A stretch of DNA of 64,000 nt from Mesorhizobium sp. (GTDB taxonomy: Bacteria; Pseudomonadota; Alphaproteobacteria; Rhizobiales; Rhizobiaceae). Of the stretch, positions 46,289 to 55,264 are shown piece after piece (position 1 is the stretch's first letter; each line of letters opens with the position of its first letter). Made by a program: the position numbers and the translations under genes. The DNA is taken from contig NZ_JANJTZ010000019.1 in assembly GCF_024710845.1 (NCBI RefSeq), forward strand, positions 1 to 64,000, in the 5' to 3' direction. The notes beneath the pieces are model-generated. The model saw nothing but the letters and a program-made list of their open reading frames with translations. It was not told the origin of the DNA and did no database searches.

Positions 46289-47284
46289 TTGGACGCGGAC
46301 GAACTGATCCGGCCGCCCGCCGCGGCCGTTCGACGGACCGATCTGCTCGCGCTCACGGTGGACGCCCGCCGCCGCGTCGCGGAGGATGTCGTCCTCCTCA
46401 GCCTCGTGCGGACGGACGGGCAGCCGCTTCCCCGCTGGACGCCCGGCGCTCATATCGACGTCTTCGTCGGTGGGAGTGCGTATGTTCGCCAATACTCCCT
46501 CTGCGGTGATCCGCGCGACGACGGCCGATGGGACATCGCCGTGCTTCGTGAGCAGAACGGACGCGGCGGATCGGCGGCGATCCACGAGAAGTGCCTCGAA
46601 GGCACGACAGTCTGGGCGAGCCCGCCGGTCAACCATTTTCCCCTTCGCGAGGCGGGACATGTTGTTCTCATTGCCGGCGGCATCGGCATCACACCGTTCC
46701 TCCCCATCATCGGGGCGCTCGAACGCGCCGGGCGTTCATGGGAGCTGCACTATGCGGGGCGCAAGCCGGACAGCATGGCCTTTGCCGCCGAACTCGATCT
46801 CTGGCACGGCTCTCGCGTCAGGCTCTATCCGAAGAGCAAGGGCAGACCGCTCGCACTGGCAAATGTCCTGCATCGGCTTCCCCCAGGCGCGGCGGTCTAC
46901 GCCTGCGGCCCGGCGCGCCTCCTTCAGGAGGTCGATAACCGCTGCCAGGCGGCGGGCGTGAAGCCGCATATGGAACGCTTCGCCGCGCCGGCCAGGCCCG
47001 AACCGGATACCGGCGACGAGCCGGAAAGTCCGTTCGAGGTGCACCTCGCGCGGACCGGGGTGACGATACTGGTCGAACCGGGCCGATCGATCCTCGATGC
47101 GGCGGAGGCGGCCGGCGCCGACGTCTTCGGCTCCTGTCTCGAAGGCGTGTGCGGAACCTGCGAGACGCGGGTGCTGGAGGGCACGCCGGATCATCGCGAC
47201 TGCGTTCTCGAGGGCTCTCCCACCGACACGATGATGATCTGCGTCTCGCGCTGCAAGGGCTCGCGCCTAGTTCTCGACGCCTAG
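46289..47284 (+). CDS. Oxygenase reductase, PDR/VanB type (FMN, NAD, [2Fe-2S])
   Basis: 331 residues in three domains. The FMN domain has VRQYSLCGDPRDDGRW, the NAD domain VVLIAGGIGITPFLPI and AVYACGPARLL, and the C-terminal ferredoxin CLEGVCGTCETRVL with the fourth Cys in MICVSRCKG. It feeds electrons from NAD(P)H to the Rieske oxygenase encoded just upstream. The likely start is TTG 46289 with GATAGGA before it; no ATG fits nearby. Confidence 0.9.
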   Translation: MDADELIRPPAAAVRRTDLLALTVDARRRVAEDVVLLSLVRTDGQPLPRWTPGAHIDVFVGGSAYVRQYSLCGDPRDDGRWDIAVLREQNGRGGSAAIHEKCLEGTTVWASPPVNHFPLREAGHVVLIAGGIGITPFLPIIGALERAGRSWELHYAGRKPDSMAFAAELDLWHGSRVRLYPKSKGRPLALANVLHRLPPGAAVYACGPARLLQEVDNRCQAAGVKPHMERFAAPARPEPDTGDEPESPFEVHLARTGVTILVEPGRSILDAAEAAGADVFGSCLEGVCGTCETRVLEGTPDHRDCVLEGSPTDTMMICVSRCKGSRLVLDA

Positions 47285-47294
47285 GCTCGGATCG

Positions 47295-48272
47295 ATGGAT
47301 GTCCTCTTCATAGGCGGCACGGGCGAGATCTCGCTGCCCTGCGTGATCGAGGCGGTTGCCGCGGGCCACCGCGTATCGGTCTTCAATCGCGGCAGAAGTC
47401 TGGCGGGCCTTCCGGCACAGGTTGAGGTCATTGCCGGCGACGTCGCGGATCGGGCCGCATACCGGCACCTCCAAGCGCATCGCTTCGACGTCGTCTGCCA
47501 GTTCCTTGCCCTCACGGCCGATCAGGTCGAGCGCGACCTTGCCGCCTTCTCGGGCAAAACAGGGCACTACATCCTCGTCTCGTCGGCCTGCGTCTACGAC
47601 AAGCGCAACGCCCGTCTGCCCCTTACGGAAGAGGCCCCGGTCGAGAACAGCCTCTGGTCCTATGCGCAACGGAAGATCGCCTGCGAGCGCGCGCTTCAGG
47701 ATCAGCACCGGCTCGCCTTCACCATCGTTCGGCCGGCCCATACCATCAGGGCGAGGCTGCCGACGATGATGGCCGAGGGCGATGTGATCGGGCATCGCAT
47801 GCTCGCCGGACGACCCATCCTCGTCGCGGACGACGGGCAGGTCCCCTGGACACTGACCCGCGCCGCCGATTTCGCCGTGCCGTTCGTGCGGCTGTTTGGC
47901 CGATCAGACGCCTTCGGCGAGGCAGTTCACATCGCCTCCGGAAAGGGGCACGGCTGGGACGACATCTACCTGGCGCTGGCGCGCGCGCTGGGCGTGGAAG
48001 CGCGGATCGTGCACGTGCCAGCCGAGACGCTGGCAGAGCACAACATCGAATGGCGTGGCCCGCTCCTCGGCGACAAGGTCTGGCCGACCGTCTTCGACAA
48101 TTCGAAGATCAGGCGCCTCGTCGGCGATTTCGAAGCGGCCGACGATCTGGATGAAATCCTCTACGGACCGGTCGCGCATTTTCGCGGGCGTGCCTCCGGC
48201 GCGCGCCAGGACGATTCCGCGATCGACGGCCTTATCGATCGAATCGTCGAGAGCCGAATGCGGCCTCGCTGA
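47295..48272 (+). CDS. NAD-dependent epimerase/dehydratase-like protein
   Basis: 325 residues of the extended SDR fold. MDVLFIGGTGEISLPCVIEA is the NAD motif (GxxGxIS). LVSSACVYDK has the catalytic Ser and Tyr region but the usual YxxxK is seen as YAQRKIA. Related to UDP-glucose 4-epimerase-like proteins that act as isoflavone-reductase-type or sugar enzymes. Last gene of the accessory cluster; 10 bp after the reductase. Confidence 0.85.
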   Translation: MDVLFIGGTGEISLPCVIEAVAAGHRVSVFNRGRSLAGLPAQVEVIAGDVADRAAYRHLQAHRFDVVCQFLALTADQVERDLAAFSGKTGHYILVSSACVYDKRNARLPLTEEAPVENSLWSYAQRKIACERALQDQHRLAFTIVRPAHTIRARLPTMMAEGDVIGHRMLAGRPILVADDGQVPWTLTRAADFAVPFVRLFGRSDAFGEAVHIASGKGHGWDDIYLALARALGVEARIVHVPAETLAEHNIEWRGPLLGDKVWPTVFDNSKIRRLVGDFEAADDLDEILYGPVAHFRGRASGARQDDSAIDGLIDRIVESRMRPR

Positions 48273-48485
48273 TTCCAGTGCGGATTGAGATGGCTGCCGA
48301 GGTTCCATCCTTGCTGGTCCTGCCCACACGCGCAACAGCGGCGGCAGGTGCGACGATGCATCGCTTGCCGGAGTCCAGGTGAACTCGTCGGCAGCCGAGC
48401 GGCAATTACTGCGCGCCGCTTCGTCAAGATGGAGGTCCAGACGGCGCGGGCGGTGAAGGCGGCCAGCCTGATTCAAACACTTTTA

Positions 48486-48559
48486 GTCTACGCAGCAAGT
48501 TTGGAGATCTGGCGCTCAACCAATCGCAGGAATCGGGTGTTGCGAGCCCCCGCAACCAA
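48486..48559 (+). repeat. 74-bp direct repeat, right copy (tRNA-like 3' end)
   Basis: Second copy of the repeat at 1484-1557, 71 of 74 bases identical, same orientation, 46.9 kb apart. It ends CCCCCGCAACCAA and is followed by the hairpin at 48591. It stands in a 560-bp stretch (48273-48832) with no gene; apart from this repeat and the hairpin I see nothing in that stretch. Confidence 0.85.
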
Positions 48560-48590
48560 CCACAAGATATCGTCGGCATAGGCCATTCAG

Positions 48591-48613
48591 GGCGCCCAAG
48601 AGGCGCCTTTTTT
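48591..48613 (+). terminator. Rho-independent terminator after the right repeat
   Basis: GGCGCC, a 5-base loop and GGCGCC again (self-complementary arms), then six T. It lies 31 bp behind the repeat. Confidence 0.85.
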
Positions 48614-48832
48614 GCGTTGCGATACAGATCGGCGCATTCCCCCTGATAGCCCCTATGCCGTCGCAACCATCCGCGATCGCTCTGTGCAACACCAACGCGA
48701 TACGGGATAGGCCCTCAACCGTGAGGACGAGTACAGTCACGGCACATGACGCTTTTTGATCCTGATCAACGCGCGTTCCCCAACTCCCTCTACCGTTCAA
48801 AGCTGTGCCGTGTGGCTCGGAAGGAGCATATG

Positions 48833-49006
48833 ATGGACAAGGATCGGGTGATCGGTTCCGCGAAAGTCGTCAAGGGAAAGGTCAAGGAAGCTGTCGGCAA
48901 GGTGGTCGGTGATGCCAAGCTTGAGGCTGAGGGCAAAGCTGACAAGGTCGAAGGCAAGATCCAGAACGCCGTTGGCGGCGTGAAAGATGTGTTGCGTGGC
49001 AAATAG
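48833..49006 (+). CDS. CsbD-family stress protein
   Basis: 57 residues, charged and helical: RVIGSAKVVKGKVKEAVGK, then DAKLEAEGKADKVEGKIQNA. This is the CsbD fold found in general stress regulons. AAGGAG is 6 bases upstream of ATG 48833 (ATG 48830 also in frame). Function unknown in detail. Confidence 0.9.
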   Translation: MDKDRVIGSAKVVKGKVKEAVGKVVGDAKLEAEGKADKVEGKIQNAVGGVKDVLRGK

Positions 49007-49114
49007 CTCGCAGGGCGTCGCGTCGCGGCACCTGCGTTTGTGCCGCGATGCAGTGGCCGCGAAATTTTCAGCGTGCAGCCAACAGGCGTCAGGTCGCGCA
49101 ATAGGTCGGGTGCA

Positions 49115-49255
49115 ATGAGTCGCAACGCTCTTTACTTAGTGATCGGCCTGCTCGTCGCAGGTGTCGTCGTTGTCGGCTACCTTTATTACCAGGAGAGTCG
49201 CAGCGGCATCGACATCAAGATCGGCGAGGACGGCATCACGATAGACGGGAACTAG
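49115..49255 (+). CDS. Small single-pass membrane protein
   Basis: 46 residues: one helix (YLVIGLLVAGVVVVGYLYYQ) followed by an acidic tail (SGIDIKIGEDGITIDGN). This pattern is common in Hyphomicrobiales next to stress genes. No function known. Ribosome binding site weak (AGGTCGGG). Confidence 0.7.
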   Translation: MSRNALYLVIGLLVAGVVVVGYLYYQESRSGIDIKIGEDGITIDGN

Positions 49256-49372
49256 CCGACCCGGTTTCTAAATGGCGACCGGTGGAGTGCATCCCCGAGG
49301 ACAGGCCATCAGCCGGGTCGCTGTCGGGATTGGTCAACAGATCGGCAGGGTTCTGCCAACGGAGAGAATGTC

Positions 49373-49537
49373 ATGTCACTCGGTACCATTCTTCTCATCC
49401 TTCTCGTCATCTTCCTCCTCGGTGGCTTCAGCGGTCGCTTCGGCGGATATGGCTACGGCTTCGGGCATGGCGGGGTCGGCGTGATCGGGGTCCTGATCAT
49501 TATCCTGCTTGTACTGGTCCTCACCGGACGCCTCTGA
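49373..49537 (+). CDS. DUF3309-family small membrane protein
   Basis: 54 residues: ILLILLVIFLLGGFSG, a glycine-rich middle (GGYGYGFGHGG), then a second hydrophobic helix (VIGVLIIILLVLVLTGRL). This is the DUF3309 arrangement. GGAGAG lies upstream of ATG 49373. Short stress-associated proteins of this kind often sit beside CsbD genes, as here. Confidence 0.85.
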   Translation: MSLGTILLILLVIFLLGGFSGRFGGYGYGFGHGGVGVIGVLIIILLVLVLTGRL

Positions 49538-49682
49538 GCCACCAAGGCTCAGCTTCGCGGCGGGGGCAGCTCATCGGTGCGCGCCAGCACGGTATCTGGA
49601 ACCTCGCCGGCATGCCGCAGCCTTCGCTAGGTCATCCCAGCCGAATGGCGGGCGCTTGCGACGCGTTTCCGGTGGTCAAGGA

Positions 49683-49716
49683 CCTGAAGGCCGCAGGATC
49701 AAATCTCGCCCCGCAA
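49683..49716 (+). other. Possible relic of an initiator tRNA-Met 3' end
   Basis: CCTGAAGG-CCGCAGG-ATCAAATC is followed by tc-GCCCCGCAA. Initiator tRNA-Met genes read CCTGAAGG-TCGCAGG-TTCAAATC, then CTGCCCCCGCAACCA, so the anticodon 3' stem, T arm and acceptor end are recognisable but damaged. The final CCA is lost. A terminator follows at 49730. Judged from family knowledge, not a search. Confidence 0.45.
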
Positions 49717-49729
49717 TTGAATATGAAAT

Positions 49730-49753
49730 CGGCCCGCCTCGTGCGGGCCGTTT
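49730..49753. terminator. Hairpin terminator between DUF3309 and the LysR gene
   Basis: CGGCCCGC (49730-49737) and GCGGGCCG (49743-49750) form an 8-bp stem with a 5-base loop, then TTT. It can end transcription from both convergent sides. Confidence 0.75.
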
Positions 49754-49794
49754 GCGTTTTGGGATCCGGTCACCCCGGCGCTTCGGCGAAAGCG

Positions 49795-50766
49795 TCAGAT
49801 CGTCCAGGCCGCGCCCGCCTTCGCCCGCTCGCAAAAGGCGCGGGCGCTTTCGCGGGCCTGGTCGGCCACGAGCTGGATGATCTTCTGGTGGGTCGATGAT
49901 TGGTAAGTCGCGACGATCGGCATCGGCGGGAACCATTTCGACACGTTCATCGGTACCAGCAGCCCGGTCTTGAGCTCGCGGTCGATGGTGACGGTTGGCA
50001 GCGCGGCCACGCCGAAACCGTCGATCACCAGATTGATGATCGCAAACAGCGAATTGGAGCTCGTCATCTTCGAGGCGAGCACGCGCTCGTCCTGGAAGTA
50101 GGGCGCGATCTGGCGGTAGGGCGGCGTATCGCGCGGAAAGGTGATGATCGGCATACGCGCCAGATCGTCGACACTGTACGTCGCATGCTCGTCGATCAGT
50201 TTCGGCGCTCCGGCCCAGATCATCTGCCAGATGCAGGCGACGAAGCTGCGGAACCCGTCGCCGATCGCCGGATCGAGGCAGAAGATCAGGTCGAACTTGC
50301 CCTTGCCCATGTCGTGGACGAGGTCCTTGGTGCCGTCGACCGTCAGTTCGATGCGCAGGTTTGGCGCGATGTCGCGCAGCGTCTCGATCAGATGCGGCAT
50401 CCAGGTCGAGGCGACCGAATCGATGGCGCCGATGCGCACATTCGCCATCTGGCCGACATAGCCCGCCTTCAGCTCCGCCTCGAGATCCTGCAGGCTTTCG
50501 ACGACGCGCTGAAAGACCTCCAGCACGCGCTCGCCTTCGGGCGTCAAGCGAAATTCGCGGTCGCCGCGGTGAATGAGCTTGCAGCCATATTCGGACTCAA
50601 GCTGCGAGAGACGCGAGGAAATCGCGGGCTGGGTCGTGTTGAGCTCCTGCGCGGTGCGGCCGAAATGCCGATTCCGAGCGAGGACGAGAAACGTCATCAT
50701 GTCGAGCGTGCGCATGATGGACGCTCTACCAGCAACTCTCTTCCGGCGCAGTACCTTGCCGGTCAT
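49795..50766 (-). CDS. LysR-family transcriptional regulator
   Basis: 323 residues. Winged helix: MMTFLVLARNRHFGRTAQEL and TTQPAISSRLSQLESEYGC. The effector domain has IGAIDSVASTWMPHLIETL. It lies 16 bp behind the ABC ATPase gene on the same strand and may regulate that transporter. ATG 50766 has GGGGAG 7 bases before it; ATG 50715 is an alternative that fits the family N-terminus. Confidence 0.88.
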   Translation of the reverse strand: MTGKVLRRKRVAGRASIMRTLDMMTFLVLARNRHFGRTAQELNTTQPAISSRLSQLESEYGCKLIHRGDREFRLTPEGERVLEVFQRVVESLQDLEAELKAGYVGQMANVRIGAIDSVASTWMPHLIETLRDIAPNLRIELTVDGTKDLVHDMGKGKFDLIFCLDPAIGDGFRSFVACIWQMIWAGAPKLIDEHATYSVDDLARMPIITFPRDTPPYRQIAPYFQDERVLASKMTSSNSLFAIINLVIDGFGVAALPTVTIDRELKTGLLVPMNVSKWFPPMPIVATYQSSTHQKIIQLVADQARESARAFCERAKAGAAWTI

Positions 50767-50782
50767 GGGAGTGCTCCCCGAC

Positions 50783-51826
50783 TTAGCGGGCGAGAACCCG
50801 GATTCTCTCCGGTGCGATCGTCAGCGTCACGCGCTGGCCAGGCTCGAAGACCGTGTCGTTCGGCGCGAGGACACGGACCGTCTGGCCGGCGAGCGACACC
50901 ACGTAGCGGCTGCGTGCACCGAGATAGACGCGCGTGCGGACCTCAGCGTCGGGTCCGTCTCCGGCGATAGCCAGGTGGATGTCCTCCTGACGGAGCGCGA
51001 GGCGGACGTCGCCGCGGGCCGGCTCGTCCGTCGCGAGCGGCAGGCGCTGTCCGTCGGCGAGGACCGCGACCGGCGTTCCGCCCAAACCCTCGATCAGCGC
51101 CGGCAGGATGTTCGCCGAACCGAGGAAGTTCGAGGCGAATTCCGTTGCCGGCCTGTCGTAGATCGCATCCGGCGCACCTTCCTGCTCGATGCGGCCGTTG
51201 TTGAGCAGCACGATACGGTCGGAAAGGCTGAGTGCTTCTTCCTGGTCGTGGGTGACGAAGATTGTCGTCAGTCCGAGCCGCTTGTGGATCTCGATCAGTT
51301 CGACCTGCATGTCCTCGCGCAAGCGCGCATCGAGATTGGACAGCGGCTCGTCGAGCAGCAGCACTTTCGGGTTCGAGACGATAGCACGCGCCAGCGCCAC
51401 TCGCTGCTGCTGGCCGCCCGAGAGCTGGCGCGGCCGGCGCTCGGCGAGGTGGCCGAGCTGGACGGTCTCCAGCACCTTCTTGACGCGCTCGTCCTGTTCC
51501 TCGCGGGAGCCGATGCGGCGCATGCGCAAGGGGAAGCGAACATTCTCCGAGACGGACAGATGCGGCAGCAGTGCATAGGACTGGAACATCATGGCGATGT
51601 CCCTGTCCTCAGGCGGCAGGCCTGTGACGTCGTGGCCGTCGATGTGGACGCTGCCGGACGTGGTGCTCTCCAGTCCGGCGACGATGCGCAGCAATGTCGT
51701 CTTGCCGCAGCCCGAAGCGCCGAGCAGGCTGACGAATTCGCCCGGCTCGACATCGAGCGTAATACCGTGCAGCACGGCCACCTTGCCGAACGACTTGCGG
51801 ATCGCGTCGAGTTTTACTGCAGGCAA
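50783..51826 (-). CDS. ABC transporter ATPase, polyamine/iron type (PotA-like)
   Basis: 347 residues. Walker [20 protein letters not shown], signature [16 protein letters not shown], Walker [13 protein letters not shown], then a C-terminal TOBE domain ([15 protein letters not shown]). The start is TTG 51826 (GGAG 8 bases upstream); TTG 51832 also possible. Part of the SBP-permease-permease-ATPase operon of spermidine/putrescine type. Confidence 0.9.
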   Translation of the reverse strand: MPAVKLDAIRKSFGKVAVLHGITLDVEPGEFVSLLGASGCGKTTLLRIVAGLESTTSGSVHIDGHDVTGLPPEDRDIAMMFQSYALLPHLSVSENVRFPLRMRRIGSREEQDERVKKVLETVQLGHLAERRPRQLSGGQQQRVALARAIVSNPKVLLLDEPLSNLDARLREDMQVELIEIHKRLGLTTIFVTHDQEEALSLSDRIVLLNNGRIEQEGAPDAIYDRPATEFASNFLGSANILPALIEGLGGTPVAVLADGQRLPLATDEPARGDVRLALRQEDIHLAIAGDGPDAEVRTRVYLGARSRYVVSLAGQTVRVLAPNDTVFEPGQRVTLTIAPERIRVLAR

Positions 51827-51828
51827 GG

Positions 51829-52632
51829 TCAAGTCTCCGCGAAGTTCCTGATGCCGAGCAGCCGATCGATGCCGAAGATCAGGATGACGGTGATGGCGAT
51901 CATGATCGTCGAAACGGCCGCGACCGAAGGGTCGGGGCTGAATTCGAGCTGGCCGTAGATCTGGACGGGAAGCGTCGTCAGCCCCGGCTTGCGCAGGAAC
52001 AGCGACAGGACGGCTTCGTCGAACGACACGTTGAAGGCGAAGAAGGCGCCGGCGGCGAGGCCGGGCGTGCATTGCGGCACGACGACCAGCCACAGCCGCT
52101 GCAGGCGCCTGGCGCCCATGGTGCGCGCCGCCTCCTCGAGGAAGGGGTCGGACTCGGACAGGACGGCGAGCGTGGTGCGGATGACGTAGGGAATGGCGAC
52201 GACCGTATGTCCGAGCCACAGGGTCAGGAAATTCACCGGTCCGAAGAGCGAGCTCCACAGCATCAGCATGCCGATGGCGTAGATGATGGTCGGCAGGACC
52301 AGCGGCGACAGGAACACCGCGGACAGCACCTGCGAGCCGGGCAGTTGTCTGCGGTGGATGGCGATCGCGGCTGCGCCGCCGGTCAGCGTCGCGCTCACGG
52401 TGACCAGAAGCGCGATCTTCAAGCTCGTCCAGCCGGCCGAAAGATACTCGGGCGAGGACAGCACCTTGCGATACCACTCGAGCGACAGCCCGTCCGGTGG
52501 GAACTGGACGAACTGGCTGGCACTGAACGACGCGCCGGCGACCACGACGAGCGGCGCCAGGAGGATCAGCGCCGTGAGGATCAGGAAGACGACGCTCGCT
52601 GCCCTAAGCCAGGTGGGAACGGCTCTAACCAT
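51829..52632 (-). CDS. ABC transporter permease 2, polyamine type (PotC-like)
   Basis: 267 residues, six helices. The permease signature is EEAARTMGARRLQRLWLVVV (EAAxxxGA). It overlaps the previous permease by 8 bases. Confidence 0.9.
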   Translation of the reverse strand: MVRAVPTWLRAASVVFLILTALILLAPLVVVAGASFSASQFVQFPPDGLSLEWYRKVLSSPEYLSAGWTSLKIALLVTVSATLTGGAAAIAIHRRQLPGSQVLSAVFLSPLVLPTIIYAIGMLMLWSSLFGPVNFLTLWLGHTVVAIPYVIRTTLAVLSESDPFLEEAARTMGARRLQRLWLVVVPQCTPGLAAGAFFAFNVSFDEAVLSLFLRKPGLTTLPVQIYGQLEFSPDPSVAAVSTIMIAITVILIFGIDRLLGIRNFAET

Positions 52633-53464
52633 GACTGCGCCCTGTCACCTTCATGTAGGGGATCAGCACGAGAATGACGCCGACGAAGAGGATGACGGCC
52701 TGCGCCGCGGCGAACGGCCAATCGAGCGTCTGCGTCACCGAACTGTAGATCGACGCGGCTAGCACCTCGATGCGCGATCCGCCGAGCAGGCTCGGCGTCA
52801 CGAAGGAACTGGCCGACAGCGTGAAGGCCAGCAACGAGCCGGCGACGATGCCCGGCAGCGCCAGCGGCAGGATCACCGTCCGCAGCGTCTGGAGGAAAGA
52901 GCAGCCCATGGTGCGCGCCGCCTCCTCGAGCCGCGGATCGATGCGTGTGATCACGCCGAGGATCGACAACGCCATGAACGGCAGCAACACCTGGACCATG
53001 CCGATGATGATGGCCGTCTCGGTCTGCATCAGCGAGAAATTGCGCCGGACGAGACCGAGGTCGCGCAGCAGTTCGGGTACCAGGCCAGAGCGCGACAACA
53101 GCACCATCCAGCCGAAAGTGCGCACCACGACGCTGGTCATCAGCGGCAGGATGACGATGACGATGAGCCACAGCCGCAGTCGTGGTCCGACGCGCGCCAT
53201 GATGTAGGCGAGAGGGAAGCCGATGATCGCGCAGATGGCCGTGATGATCAGCGACAGGCGCACGGTGCGCCACAGGATGCCGAGGTAATAGGGATCGCCC
53301 AGGAAGCGGGCGAAATGGGCGAGCGTCGGACCATCCGGCCCGGCGACGCTGAGCGCGAGCATCTGGAAGATCGGCAGGAAGAACGCCAATGCCAGAAGCA
53401 GAAGCCCGGGCAGGATGAGCAACAGGTTTTCAGTACGATCGCTCACCCGCCCGGGCTCCTTCAA
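52625..53464 (-). CDS. ABC transporter permease 1, polyamine type (PotB-like)
   Basis: 279 residues, six helices. Signature EEAARTMGCSFLQTLRTVIL; N-terminal LILPGLLLLALAFFLPIFQM. Pairs with the following permease. 3 bp after the binding protein gene. Confidence 0.9.
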   Translation of the reverse strand: MKEPGRVSDRTENLLLILPGLLLLALAFFLPIFQMLALSVAGPDGPTLAHFARFLGDPYYLGILWRTVRLSLIITAICAIIGFPLAYIMARVGPRLRLWLIVIVILPLMTSVVVRTFGWMVLLSRSGLVPELLRDLGLVRRNFSLMQTETAIIIGMVQVLLPFMALSILGVITRIDPRLEEAARTMGCSFLQTLRTVILPLALPGIVAGSLLAFTLSASSFVTPSLLGGSRIEVLAASIYSSVTQTLDWPFAAAQAVILFVGVILVLIPYMKVTGRSHG

Positions 53465-53467
53465 TGC

Positions 53468-54508
53468 TTACTGCGCGATGGTCTTCTTCCAGGCCTCGAC
53501 CCAGGCGGCGCGATTCGCCTCGATCACCTTGGGGTCGAAGCGGATCAGACCCTTAACGCTGTCTTCGCCATAGGCAACGTCCGCGGCCACTTCCGGCGAC
53601 AGCTCAGCCTTCGAATTGGTCGGCGTATAGCGCAAAGCGTCGGCGAAACAGGTCTGGGCGGCCGGCGAGATCGACATGTCGATGAACTTCAGCGCCAGAT
53701 CGGTATTCGGCCGGTTCGCGACCAGGCTGGCGGTGATGTAGCTGGCTGGCGTCCCTTCCGAGCCCTGGACGAACTTGGCCGGAAGTCCCGCCTTGCGCAG
53801 CGTGTATGCGTAGTCGGACGCATAGGGCGCGACCCAGGCGTCGTTCTGGGCGAACTCCTGCTGGATCTCAGGCGACTTCGACACGACGACCGCGCCGGCG
53901 TCGATCAGCTTCTTCACCGTGTCGAGGCCGGGCTGGATGTTGGCGAGATCGCCGCCCTGGACCTGGTTGAGCATCAGGAAGCCCAGCATGCCGTAGCCGT
54001 TCGAGATGTCGGTCAACACCAGGTGCTCGCCGATGGCGGGGTCGAGCAGGTCCTTCCAGCTGGTCGGCGCCTTCGGTGATTTCTCGGAATTGTAGACCAG
54101 CCCGATGGCCGCGATCGAATAGGCCGGGCCTTCGCCCTTGGCGAGGTTGGCCTTGGCGAAGTCGTAGAGGTCGCCGGCATTGGAGAGCTTGGCGGCATCG
54201 ATCGGCGCGAGCAGGCCTTCTGCGGCGCCGACGATCTCCTGGCCGCCGGAGAAGTGGATGACGTCGAACTGCGGCGCGTCCTTCTGGGCGCGCAGCTGCG
54301 CGAACGCGTCGGCCGAATAGGCCGTGACGATCTGCACCTTCGCGCCGGTCTCCTGCTCGAACGGCGTGATGATGCACTTCTTGTGCGCTTCCTCGTAGGC
54401 GCCGCCGAACGAGTTGATCGTCAGCGTCTTGTCCTGGGCGAGTGCCGCGCCGGCGGTGAGAGCGATAGCCGACACGCCGAGAATGGTGGTCTTGAATGCT
54501 GATTTCAT
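53468..54508 (-). CDS. Extracellular solute-binding protein, polyamine type (PotD-like)
   Basis: 346 residues with a signal sequence (TTILGVSAIALTAGAALAQ). The mature part begins KTLTINSFGGAYEEAHKKCI, typical for family 1/PotD-like binding proteins. Ligand unknown; the DUF3830 gene upstream suggests a small organic compound. First transporter gene. Confidence 0.9.
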   Translation of the reverse strand: MKSAFKTTILGVSAIALTAGAALAQDKTLTINSFGGAYEEAHKKCIITPFEQETGAKVQIVTAYSADAFAQLRAQKDAPQFDVIHFSGGQEIVGAAEGLLAPIDAAKLSNAGDLYDFAKANLAKGEGPAYSIAAIGLVYNSEKSPKAPTSWKDLLDPAIGEHLVLTDISNGYGMLGFLMLNQVQGGDLANIQPGLDTVKKLIDAGAVVVSKSPEIQQEFAQNDAWVAPYASDYAYTLRKAGLPAKFVQGSEGTPASYITASLVANRPNTDLALKFIDMSISPAAQTCFADALRYTPTNSKAELSPEVAADVAYGEDSVKGLIRFDPKVIEANRAAWVEAWKKTIAQ

Positions 54509-54537
54509 GGAATTCCCCTTTCTTGCTTCTATCGTAT

Positions 54538-55014
54538 CTAGGACAGGCGGCCGATTTCGACGACCTTTGCGCCTTCGGTGCGGATGAGGCGGCATTGCGC
54601 GGCAATGCCGTCGAGATTTTCGGTCATGCGGCCGAAATAGGTGCAGGAGATCCAGCCGGTCGGGCCGAAGGTGCGTCCGCCCGCGGCGTAGAACAGGCCG
54701 ATTTCCCAGAACTCGGTCGGATCGATCTTGAAGAAGTTCTTCGGCTGATAGAACCACAAGAGCTCGCCGGGATCGGGAAGAACCGTCTGGTTCTCCGGCG
54801 GCAGCTTGGTCGGGTCGAAATTGCGGTTCTCTTCCGGCAGGCCCATCATGATTTCCGGACCGGAGAACATGGCGTGAGTGGCAGGCCAGCGGACCGGCTT
54901 CTCCAGAGCGCCCCAAAGCGCCTTGCAGGTCTCGGGGGCATTGTCCCAATAAAGAGTTATGATGCCCGTGACGTCGCTGTCCACGAATTTGAGGTAGAGC
55001 TTCCGATCTGGCAT
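54538..55014 (-). CDS. DUF3830-family protein
   Basis: 158 residues of the cyclophilin-like DUF3830 family (DNAPETCKALWGALEKPV, HAMFSGPEIM). Such genes are often found with amino-acid or hydantoin-type catabolism and transporters; the activity is not known. ATG 55014 has GGAAGG upstream; ATG 55026 in frame. Probably the first gene of the transporter operon. Confidence 0.8.
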   Translation of the reverse strand: MPDRKLYLKFVDSDVTGIITLYWDNAPETCKALWGALEKPVRWPATHAMFSGPEIMMGLPEENRNFDPTKLPPENQTVLPDPGELLWFYQPKNFFKIDPTEFWEIGLFYAAGGRTFGPTGWISCTYFGRMTENLDGIAAQCRLIRTEGAKVVEIGRLS

Positions 55015-55264
55015 TGGCCTTCCCATGCGTTGCAGAAGGCGGCATTTCCGGGCACTTCCGTGGAGTTGTCCAATTCCAAATCGGAATTTTGGATATCAAG
55101 TATTTTTATCGTGAACATTGGCCCCTCCCCATGACCGGCGGAGTGAGCCTGCAACGCGGCCGTGCCTGATCGACGGCGGCGACCCGCTGCGCGAGGTCAC
55201 CTTGTGCCGCGACAGGGCTTGCGCCGGTTGTCCGCCGGGCTACCTTGGGCTCAGGAGACTGCCC

